A stretch of DNA of 11,035 bases, from the NCBI GenBank assembly GCA_031376425.1, contig JANMDR010000306.1, positions 1-11,035 on the forward strand, read 5' to 3'. The notes under the pieces are model-generated. The model was not told the origin of the DNA. It ran no database searches and saw only the letters and a list, made by a program, of their open reading frames with translations. This DNA is from JANMDR01 sp031376425 (GTDB lineage: Bacteria; Pseudomonadota; Gammaproteobacteria; Burkholderiales; Usitatibacteraceae). The position numbers and the translations under genes are program-made. Positions within the stretch are counted from its first letter, which is position 1. The number at the start of each line of letters is the position of its first letter. Positions 4,875 to 11,035 of this stretch are shown here, piece after piece.

Positions 4875-7701
4875 AGCGGCGCAATTCCCCAGTTCCAAAT
4901 AAATTATCTACACAGCGCCCGCAAATGCCCGTATGTTGGGGGTTAGCGCTTACATCAGCACGATAATGCCAGCAGCGGCCACACTTTTCATAGGTGCTGG
5001 GTTGTACCGTCATTACCGGGTTAGCATCCGCCACGCCGGTATCGACAATAGTCACCTTAGATGTGATGAACAAGAATTTTAAATCATCACCCAAGCTATG
5101 CAATAGCGCAGCATCAGCACCAGCATGAATGGTTAATTCTGCCTGTAAGGATGAGCCTAGCGCCCCAGCGCTACGCTGCGCTTCAATGGCACCGAGGGCT
5201 AAACTACGGATTTCACGCAAGCGCTTCCAGCGGTTATGCAAGTCTTCCTCGTTGGTTACAGCCGGAACTTTATAAAAAGTTTCGGTGAATATTGTCATCT
5301 CGGTATTGGGATGCAAGGTTTCCCAAATTTCTTCCGCCGTAAATGACAAAATCGGTGCGATCAGTTTGGTTAAGCTTTGCAGAATATGCCAAAGCGTTGT
5401 TTGTGCAGCACGTCGCGCTTGCGATTTTTTACCACAGGTATAAAGGCGGTCTTTTAAAATATCTAGGTAAAAACCACCGAGTTCTTCAGAGCAAAATTGC
5501 TGAATGCTTTGCATGGCGGGCTGGAACACAAATTTAGCGTAATGCGCCTCTACATCGCGTTGTAAATTGGCCGTTAAGCTTAAAGCATAACGATCAATTT
5601 CACTTAAATCGGCGATAGCGACGGCCTCAGTGGCGAAATCAAAATCCGCCGTATTTGCCAATAAAAAGCGCAGGGTATTGCGAATGCGGCGATAGCTTTC
5701 CACCACCCGTTTTAAGATTTCATCCGAAATACCCAACTCACCGGAATAGTCCGTTGACGCCACCCAAAGGCGAATAATTTCCGCACCCAAGGTATCTGAT
5801 ATGGTGCGCGGCGCGACAGCATTAAAGAGTGACTTACTCATCTTACGGCCTTGCCCATCTACGGTAAAGCCGTGCGTGAGCAACGCCTTATAAGGTGCTA
5901 CATCATTGATCGCACAACTCACTAGCAGTGAGGAATGAAACCAGCCGCGATGCTGATCCGAGCCTTCTAAATACATATCAGCCGGAAACTGCCCACCAAA
6001 TTCTTCGCGTTGCCGCAGCACCGTTTCATGGGTGGCACCGGAATCAAGCCACACATCTAAGGTATCCGAAATTTTAGTATAGTCTTTGGTGTCCGCACCG
6101 AGCATTTCTTCAGCGGTGATATGCTGCCACGCCTCAATACCCGTTTGCTCAACGCGCAACGCTACCTGCTCTAAAAATTCTAAGGTGCGGGGGTGGGTGA
6201 GACCAGTTTCTTTATGCACAAAAAACGGAATAGGTACGCCCCAATTACGCTGGCGCGAGATACACCAATCAGGCCGATTTTTTATCATCGCGTGCAAACG
6301 TGCGCGACCCCAATCGGGGTAGAACGTCGTCGCCTCAATGGCCGCCAATGCGAGCTCGCGCAAGGTTTTGGTGCCACCGTGAGTAATTCGATCCATGCCC
6401 ACAAACCACTGGGAAGTGGCGCGGAAAACTGTAGGCGTTTTATGCCGCCAGCAATGCGGATAGCTGTGCTTAAAATCTTCTCGCGCCAATAAATTTCCAG
6501 CTTCATCAATGGCGGCAACAATGGCTGCTTGTGCCTTCCAAATAAACTGCCCACCAAAGCGCGGCAGTGATTCGGCGTAAACACCGTTACCCATTACTGG
6601 CGTCAGAATTTCATCATTGCTCATGCCATAGCGTTTGCACGAGGCGAAGTCATCCTCACCATAGGCGGGGCTTGAATGGACGATGCCGGTGCCCGTATCT
6701 AAAGTAACGTAATCCGCCAAATACACCGGCGAAAAACGATCATAGAACGGATGGCGGAACTTAATCAATTCTAGCGCTTGGCCCTTGCAGCTAGCCAGCA
6801 CATGAGTATCAGCCACTACAATTTTCCACCTTGCGCAACAGGCGGCAATGAGTTCTTTGGCGATGATGACCGCGCCCTTCGGCGTTTGTAACAGCACATA
6901 CTCAAACTCGGGATGCACGTTCACAGCTTGGTTCGCAGGAATAGTCCACGGTGTGGTGGTCCAAATAACCAACTTAACGTCGCTTTCAGGTAATGCCGTC
7001 AGCCCAAAAGCCGTGAGTAATTTTGGCGCATCTTCTGCTGCCAGCGGAAAGGCTACATCAATAGCGATGGACGTTTTTTCTTCGTATTCCACTTCCGCTT
7101 CAGCCAATGCCGAACCGCAATCAAAACACCAGTTCACAGGCTTTAAGCCGCGCGTTACATAGCCGCGCGAAAACAATTTACCGAGCGTGCGAATTTCATT
7201 GGCCTCGGTTTTAAAATCCATCGTTTTATAGGGCTTATACCAATCCCCCAAAATACCAAGACGCATGAAATCCGTGCGTTGCAGATCGATTTGGCTTTCT
7301 GCATGCGCGCGCGCGTAGGACAATACTTTGTCTACCGCCAAGCCCTTGCCATGCTGCTTCTCAACAAAAATTTCAATAGGCATGCCGTGGCAATCCCAGC
7401 CGGGAATATAGGCCGCATCAAAGCCTGCAAGCTGCTTTGATTTGACGACCGCATCTTTCAGCACTTTATTTACCGCGTGACCGATATGAATGGCCGCATT
7501 GGCGTACGGTGGGCCATCATGCAAAATAAATTTAGGGCGGCCAGATGAAGCGGCGCGAATTTTTTCATAGCGGCCTTGCGCCTGCCATTTAGCGACCCAA
7601 GCAGGCTCACGTTTGGCTAAATCGCCGCGCATCGGAAACGGCGTGTCCGGCAAATTTAGGGTGTTTTTATAATCTGGTTTTGCTGTCGCTTCAGTGGTCA
7701 T
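4867..7701 (-). CDS. ileS: Isoleucyl-tRNA synthetase
   Basis: IleRS is the class I synthetase that charges tRNA-Ile in the cytoplasm. The 944-residue chain is full length for the bacterial type. Seen: GPPYANAAIHIGH with the HIGH motif at 72-75; the GWDCHGMPIE segment (101-110); the CP1 editing domain with WTTTPWTIPAN (247-257) and the SSPAYGEDDF segment (343-352); DWCISRQRNWGVPIP (478-492); and GRKMSKS with the KMSKS loop at 620-624. The C-terminal zinc site has C907, C910, C927 and C930, as in the E. coli-type, mupirocin-sensitive class; drug response itself is not shown here. AAGGAAG lies 5 bases before the ATG and fixes the start. The end overlaps lspA by 8 nt. The 53-base gap from ribF contains a small palindrome and may hold an additional promoter. 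Confidence 0.99.
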   Translation of the reverse strand: MTTEATAKPDYKNTLNLPDTPFPMRGDLAKREPAWVAKWQAQGRYEKIRAASSGRPKFILHDGPPYANAAIHIGHAVNKVLKDAVVKSKQLAGFDAAYIPGWDCHGMPIEIFVEKQHGKGLAVDKVLSYARAHAESQIDLQRTDFMRLGILGDWYKPYKTMDFKTEANEIRTLGKLFSRGYVTRGLKPVNWCFDCGSALAEAEVEYEEKTSIAIDVAFPLAAEDAPKLLTAFGLTALPESDVKLVIWTTTPWTIPANQAVNVHPEFEYVLLQTPKGAVIIAKELIAACCARWKIVVADTHVLASCKGQALELIKFRHPFYDRFSPVYLADYVTLDTGTGIVHSSPAYGEDDFASCKRYGMSNDEILTPVMGNGVYAESLPRFGGQFIWKAQAAIVAAIDEAGNLLAREDFKHSYPHCWRHKTPTVFRATSQWFVGMDRITHGGTKTLRELALAAIEATTFYPDWGRARLHAMIKNRPDWCISRQRNWGVPIPFFVHKETGLTHPRTLEFLEQVALRVEQTGIEAWQHITAEEMLGADTKDYTKISDTLDVWLDSGATHETVLRQREEFGGQFPADMYLEGSDQHRGWFHSSLLVSCAINDVAPYKALLTHGFTVDGQGRKMSKSLFNAVAPRTISDTLGAEIIRLWVASTDYSGELGISDEILKRVVESYRRIRNTLRFLLANTADFDFATEAVAIADLSEIDRYALSLTANLQRDVEAHYAKFVFQPAMQSIQQFCSEELGGFYLDILKDRLYTCGKKSQARRAAQTTLWHILQSLTKLIAPILSFTAEEIWETLHPNTEMTIFTETFYKVPAVTNEEDLHNRWKRLREIRSLALGAIEAQRSAGALGSSLQAELTIHAGADAALLHSLGDDLKFLFITSKVTIVDTGVADANPVMTVQPSTYEKCGRCWHYRADVSANPQHTGICGRCVDNLFGTGELRRYA

Positions 7702-7724
7702 TACAACTTCCTTTTTATATCAGT

Positions 7725-7740
7725 ACATTCAAATGAATGT
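7725..7740. promoter_or_regulatory. Palindrome in the ribF-ileS gap
   Basis: ACATTCAAATGAATGT has 7-bp arms (ACATTCA/TGAATGT) and lies 24-39 bases before the ileS ATG, in the only sizeable gap between murJ and lspA. On the minus strand it is followed by GATATAA, which could belong to a promoter -10 element. It may be a regulator site, or a weak hairpin with a 4-base loop. There is no T-run, so it is not a terminator. Confidence 0.3.
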
Positions 7741-7754
7741 GCTTAAGGGAAGTA

Positions 7755-8804
7755 TCAGCTAAGCCAAGCTTTGGCTTTAGCGCAATCATCGTGCATCTGC
7801 GCCATTAGCGCATCCAGAGACGCGAAGTTGGCTTCATTGCGGATTTTTGCGACGAACTCGATGCGAAGACGTTTTCCGTATAAATCACCAGAATAGTCAA
7901 AGAGGAAGGCTTCTAGACTGTATTTGCCGTCCGATTGGACTGCAGGATTTGTCCCGACGTTTGCAACACCCTTCCAAGTTTGCAACACATCGCCCGCCAC
8001 TCCCTCGAGCCCGCGAGATACAAGGCTACAGTTTACCGCAAACACGCCGTGTAGTGCGGGTTTTAGTCGTCTTAACGCACCAAGCGCAATATTGACCGTA
8101 GGAAACCCTAAAGTGCGGCCCAGCTTTTTACCGTGAATTACCCGCCCAACGATGCTGTAAGGATGCCGCAGGAAGCCTGTATTTAGGGCGTCTTGCACAT
8201 GTAAATCAGCCGCCCAGTGGCATAGCTTTTGCCGTAATTGTGTCGAAGATACCCGCAAACCATCTACCGTCACGTCATCTTGCACCGCCACTGTAAAGCC
8301 ATGTGTTCCACCGGCTTGCTGCAGGGTTTGCACGCTCCCTGCGCGATTGCTACCAAAGCGAAAATCAGCCCCCACCATGAGGTGCTTTAAATTGAGGCGC
8401 ACTAAAGCATCAATAAATTGCGTCGGCGTTTGGGCTGAAAATGCTTCGTTAAACTTGGCGATGAATAGCCCTTCAACACCATCACGCTGCAAATAGGCGG
8501 CCTTTTCAATCACGCTGGAAAGCCGCGCTGGCTGGAATGATTGAGCATGCGGCATCGTTTTTACCCGCGCAAAGTATTCACGCGGTAGTGGTTCAAAGCT
8601 CATTACCGCCGGCTGTAAATTATGCTGTGCAGCATGGCGCGTGAGCTGCGCCAATATTGCGCGATGGCCTTCGTGCACGCCGTCAAAATTGCCAATCGCC
8701 AAGGCCAAACCACGGCCATTGGCATTTGCTAAAGGGCGGTTAAGGCCGCGCGCTATCTTAAACTGCTTTACCAACTGCGTTTCTAACTTGTTTTGCTCAA
8801 CCAT
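7755..8804 (-). CDS. ribF: Bifunctional riboflavin kinase / FAD synthetase
   Basis: RibF phosphorylates riboflavin to FMN and then adenylylates FMN to FAD in the cytoplasm. The N-terminal adenylyltransferase half shows AIGNFDGVHEGH (36-47, the nucleotidyl-transferase HxGH-like motif), VGADFRFGSNRAG (144-156) and RVSSTQLR (184-191). The C-terminal kinase half shows GKKLGRTLGFPTVNI (225-239), GVANVGTNPAV (279-289) and LEAFLFDYSGDLYG (297-310), including the conserved acidic catalytic residue in this segment. At 349 residues it exceeds the usual 305-320, from about 20 extra N-terminal residues and an insertion around 261-277 in the kinase domain. The ATG overlaps the murJ stop by 8 nt, and AAAGGA is present but about 11 bases away, so coupling to murJ translation is likely. 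A later in-frame start would remove the N-terminal extension and cannot be excluded. Confidence 0.97.
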   Translation of the reverse strand: MVEQNKLETQLVKQFKIARGLNRPLANANGRGLALAIGNFDGVHEGHRAILAQLTRHAAQHNLQPAVMSFEPLPREYFARVKTMPHAQSFQPARLSSVIEKAAYLQRDGVEGLFIAKFNEAFSAQTPTQFIDALVRLNLKHLMVGADFRFGSNRAGSVQTLQQAGGTHGFTVAVQDDVTVDGLRVSSTQLRQKLCHWAADLHVQDALNTGFLRHPYSIVGRVIHGKKLGRTLGFPTVNIALGALRRLKPALHGVFAVNCSLVSRGLEGVAGDVLQTWKGVANVGTNPAVQSDGKYSLEAFLFDYSGDLYGKRLRIEFVAKIRNEANFASLDALMAQMHDDCAKAKAWLS

Positions 8805-10347
8805 GACGGCGGAAATCCTTTACCCGAAAGCCCAATACATAAAGCGCACCAAAATAGACTACCACTGCGGCACTAATGACCCAAGCTAATTTTAACCCTC
8901 GTGCCCAGCCGCTCACACCCGTCCACGCCTTGGCATCGCTCGCACACAGCCACAGCAGCAAGCCCATCGCAGCCAGCGCGAGTACGAGCTTCAAAAGAAA
9001 TTTTAGCCATCCGCTACTTGGCGTGTAACCGCCACTTTTACGTATAAAGTAGAACAATACCGCCGCATTAAAAACCGCGCCTAAGCCGGTAGATAGGGCT
9101 AATCCAGCGTGCCCAATATAAGGCACAAAGGCAAAATTAAATAGCTGCGTGATGATTAAAGTTGCTATAGCAATTTTCACCGGTGTCTTAATATTTTGCC
9201 GTGCGTAAAAACCCGGTGCTAAAATTTTTACCAGAATGATGCCGCCCAATCCCACGCTATAAGCTACCAGCGCATAGCTTGCTTGGGTAACATCATTGGG
9301 CGAAATTGCACCGTGCTGAAATAAAGTAGAAAGCAATGGCAGAGCCAACATCGCCAAACCTAAAGCCGCTGGCAAGCACAGCATAAATGTTAAGCGCAAG
9401 CCCCAATCAAGTAACTGTGAATACTGCGCTGCATCAGCAGTGGCGTGCGAACGCGCTAGCGAAGGTAACAGCACCGTGCCAATCGCTACACCCAGCATAG
9501 CCGATGGAAACTCCATCAAACGGTCTGCCATGGTCAACCAAGAAATTGCACCATCTCCCAAATGCGAAGCGATTTGCGTATTGATTAAAATAGAAATTTG
9601 CGCCACCGATACCCCAAATAAAGCTGGCACCATGAGCTTCAAGATACGCGCCACAGCAGGATCAAGTGGCCGCAATGGTGGCAACTGGGGAAACGTTAAG
9701 CGCGGCAGCATACCAATACGCTTTAGTGCAGGCAATTGAAACAGCAACTGCACCACGCCACCTACCGCTGTACCAATCGCCAGCGCCAGAATCGGGGTTT
9801 TTAAATGCGGTGCCAACAGTAAGGTCGTACCAATCACGCTTAAATTGAGCAGCACTGGCGTAAATGCTGGTGTTTTAAAGGATGAAAACGTGTTTAAAAC
9901 ACCGGCACAGCACGCCACCAGCGAGATAAAGAAAATATATGGAAACGTGATGCGCACCATTTGCACCGTCAACTCAAACTTGGCGCTGCCCGCCACAAAG
10001 CCCGATGACATCATCCACACCAAAGCTGGCGCTGCCACCACGCCGATGATGCTTACCACTAACAACACCAGCGCCAAGGTGGCGGCCACACGTTCAAACA
10101 ATTGCCGCGTTTCCTCTTCTCCACGCTGCGCTTTATATTCCGCAAACACCGGCACAAACGCCTGCGAAAACGCCCCTTCCGCAAACAAGCGACGCAAAAA
10201 ATTAGGAATGCGCCAAGCCACCTGAAATGCATCTTGCAGGGGCCCGGCACCAAAAAAAGTAAAGCTAATCACCTCACGCATCAAACCCGTGATGCGCGAG
10301 AGCAAAGTCATAACCGAAACCGCACCGGCGGCTTTAAGAAGATTCAT
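8797..10347 (-). CDS. murJ: Lipid II flippase MurJ
   Basis: MurJ (MviN, MOP exporter superfamily) moves lipid II across the inner membrane for peptidoglycan assembly. The 516-residue, strongly hydrophobic chain fits the usual 14 helices. It begins with the canonical MNLLKAAGAVSVMTLLSRIT. Residues known to be essential in E. coli are present at equivalent places: R18, R24, D39 (PLQDAF), R52 (NFLRR), and R276 in MADRLMEFPSAMLGVAIGT. The FAEGAFSQAFVPVFAEY segment (55-71) is also typical. The start is fixed by homology; the leader shows no good Shine-Dalgarno. It is the first gene of the core block, with a probable terminator upstream and an 8-nt overlap with ribF downstream. In many relatives rpsT lies beside murJ, but here the upstream neighbour is a sulfur-transport pair. 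Confidence 0.98.
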   Translation of the reverse strand: MNLLKAAGAVSVMTLLSRITGLMREVISFTFFGAGPLQDAFQVAWRIPNFLRRLFAEGAFSQAFVPVFAEYKAQRGEEETRQLFERVAATLALVLLVVSIIGVVAAPALVWMMSSGFVAGSAKFELTVQMVRITFPYIFFISLVACCAGVLNTFSSFKTPAFTPVLLNLSVIGTTLLLAPHLKTPILALAIGTAVGGVVQLLFQLPALKRIGMLPRLTFPQLPPLRPLDPAVARILKLMVPALFGVSVAQISILINTQIASHLGDGAISWLTMADRLMEFPSAMLGVAIGTVLLPSLARSHATADAAQYSQLLDWGLRLTFMLCLPAALGLAMLALPLLSTLFQHGAISPNDVTQASYALVAYSVGLGGIILVKILAPGFYARQNIKTPVKIAIATLIITQLFNFAFVPYIGHAGLALSTGLGAVFNAAVLFYFIRKSGGYTPSSGWLKFLLKLVLALAAMGLLLWLCASDAKAWTGVSGWARGLKLAWVISAAVVVYFGALYVLGFRVKDFRRHG

Positions 10348-10460
10348 AGGGATAAGTGTGAAAACGGTGTCGCGCTAGCCAGACAATTAATCCGAGATGA
10401 TAACCCGCAACTGTGGCAAAACTATGCGCATAGCGTTGCATGCGCAATAATTTTGGCTTC
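10348..10460. promoter_or_regulatory. Presumed murJ leader and promoter region
   Basis: This 113-base gap separates the sulfur-transport pair from murJ. After the terminator-like hairpin, about 75 bases remain upstream of the murJ ATG, where the promoter for the core block is expected. I see no strong -35/-10 match and no Shine-Dalgarno before the ATG. The call rests on position only. Confidence 0.3.
10425..10446 (-). terminator. Rho-independent terminator-like hairpin after the DUF6691 gene
   Basis: The inverted repeat TGCGCAT (10425-10431) and ATGCGCA (10440-10446) makes a 7-bp stem with an 8-base loop. On the minus strand it is followed by TAGTTTT, and on the plus strand by ATAATTTT, so it could stop transcription in either direction. 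It starts 15 bases after the DUF6691 stop codon, as expected. The stem is short and the T-run is brief, so its efficiency is uncertain. The 12-bp palindrome CTATGCGCATAG (10422-10433) overlaps it and offers an alternative reading as an operator. Confidence 0.55.
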
Positions 10461-10910
10461 TTAAGCGAAAAAGCGCTTGGCAACGCCCATCCCCACCACC
10501 ATCGCAAGACCAAATATCAACACATCCGCACCACCTGTGAGCAGCGACGCAAACACGGGGCCAGGACAATAGCCAGCTAGTGCCCAACCCGCACCAAATA
10601 AGGCGGCACCGGCAATGAGCTTAAAATCAATTTTACTATTTTTAGGTAAGTGAAAAGCAACGTCGGCCCACGGCTTTGGCATTTTTGGTGTGATTGCAAA
10701 CGCTGCCAACGTGACCATCAGCGCACCGCCCATTACCAGTGCCAATGACGGGTCCCAAAAGCCTGCTGCAGCTGTCCACGATACCCCTTTTGCCAAGCCT
10801 GCTAGGTGCAAAAAGCCGCTTACCTTAGCGGGTTGCGTCATACCAGATAGCACTAACCCTAAGGCAAAAAGTAAACCTGCCGCAAACGCAAATAGTATCT
10901 TTTTATTCAT
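10461..10910 (-). CDS. DUF6691 / YeeE-YedE C-terminal-type transporter subunit
   Basis: This 149-residue membrane protein matches the second half of the YeeE/YedE (PF04143, Sulf_transp) fold, encoded as a separate subunit (DUF6691, PmpB-like). Seen: GLVLSGMTQPAKVSGFLHLAG (18-38), FWDPSLALVMGGAL (51-64) and GAGWALAGYCPGP (106-118) with the conserved C115, which in this family is associated with thiosulfate or other reduced-sulfur passage. Four hydrophobic stretches are evident. Its start lies 10 bases after the stop of the upstream half, and that stop codon sits inside TAAGG, which is also the likely ribosome-binding site, so the two halves are co-translated. The family is linked in other bacteria to sulfide/thiosulfate handling; the actual substrate here is not shown. 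Confidence 0.9.
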   Translation of the reverse strand: MNKKILFAFAAGLLFALGLVLSGMTQPAKVSGFLHLAGLAKGVSWTAAAGFWDPSLALVMGGALMVTLAAFAITPKMPKPWADVAFHLPKNSKIDFKLIAGAALFGAGWALAGYCPGPVFASLLTGGADVLIFGLAMVVGMGVAKRFFA

Positions 10911-10920
10911 GATAAACGCC

Positions 10921-11035
10921 TTAAATTAACGCACGGCCAACAATAGAAAACACCGCAAATGTTGTTAAAAATCCAACCCCCATAAATACGCAAGTAGCCA
11001 ATAATGACCGCCCAGAGCGGCGACCCAAGCCACAG
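10921..11035 (-). CDS. YeeE/YedE-family transporter N-terminal-half subunit, C-terminal fragment
   Basis: The last 37 codons of a gene enter from the window edge and end with TAA at 10923-10921. The readable part is CGLGRRSGRSLLA, a hydrophobic helix (TCVFMGVGFLTTFAVF) and the end SIVGRALI. The C-G-L-x-R-x-S-x-R-S pattern followed by a terminal helix is typical of the first subunit of split YeeE/YedE sulfur transporters (PmpA-like), and the intact partner follows after 10 bases. The N-terminal part lies outside the window, so whether the gene is complete cannot be judged. Confidence 0.8.
   Translation of the reverse strand, partial: CGLGRRSGRSLLATCVFMGVGFLTTFAVFSIVGRALI

Noticed and set aside
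10102..10464. A 120-codon plus-strand frame antisense to the start of murJ, where rpsT might be expected.
   Set aside because: Its translation shows no ribosomal protein S20 pattern and mostly mirrors murJ; no start signals were seen.

Overview
The window looks like a betaproteobacterial chromosome, possibly Nitrosomonadales/Methylophilales-like, although the exact lineage cannot be fixed by eye. The evidence is the conserved housekeeping order murJ-ribF-ileS-lspA-...-ispH together with the protein sequences themselves. All credible genes lie on the minus strand, so transcription runs from high to low coordinates; no plus-strand gene is convincing.

Layout, in transcription order. (1) 11035-10461: the end of a YeeE/YedE-type sulfur transporter subunit, cut by the window edge, and its DUF6691 partner subunit. 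(2) 10425-10446: a stem-loop with a T-run that probably terminates this pair. (3) 10347-2639: a tightly packed block of murJ (lipid II flippase), ribF (FMN/FAD synthesis), ileS (isoleucyl-tRNA synthetase), lspA (lipoprotein signal peptidase), a cytoplasmic sulfite-oxidase-like molybdopterin protein and ispH (last step of the MEP isoprenoid pathway). Overlaps of 8, 8 and 4 nt join murJ/ribF, ileS/lspA and lspA/molybdoprotein, suggesting translational coupling. (4) 2563-1307: a CPA2 cation:proton antiporter without a regulatory C-terminal domain. (5) 1306-127: a looser zone with an orphan HigA antitoxin, a DUF433 antitoxin and a previously unlisted, truncated remnant of its DUF5615 toxin. (6) 126-1: the signal-peptide start of an exported protein, running into 36 consecutive C at the window edge that are most likely a sequencing/assembly artefact.

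The core block joins cell-envelope work (MurJ, LspA, and IspH for the isoprenoid carrier) with cofactor and translation genes, as in many proteobacteria. The unusual insertion is the molybdopterin protein, which sits between lspA and ispH where fkpB is often found. Two in-place tandem repeats stand out: a 15-bp unit x4 that gives LspA a (TEA[KN]T)4 tail and contains the ribosome-binding site of the next gene, and a 12-bp unit x3 that repeats the ribosome-binding site of the antiporter.

I found no clearly new multi-gene system. The most interesting items are the two repeat-tuned gene starts and the eroding toxin-antitoxin pair.
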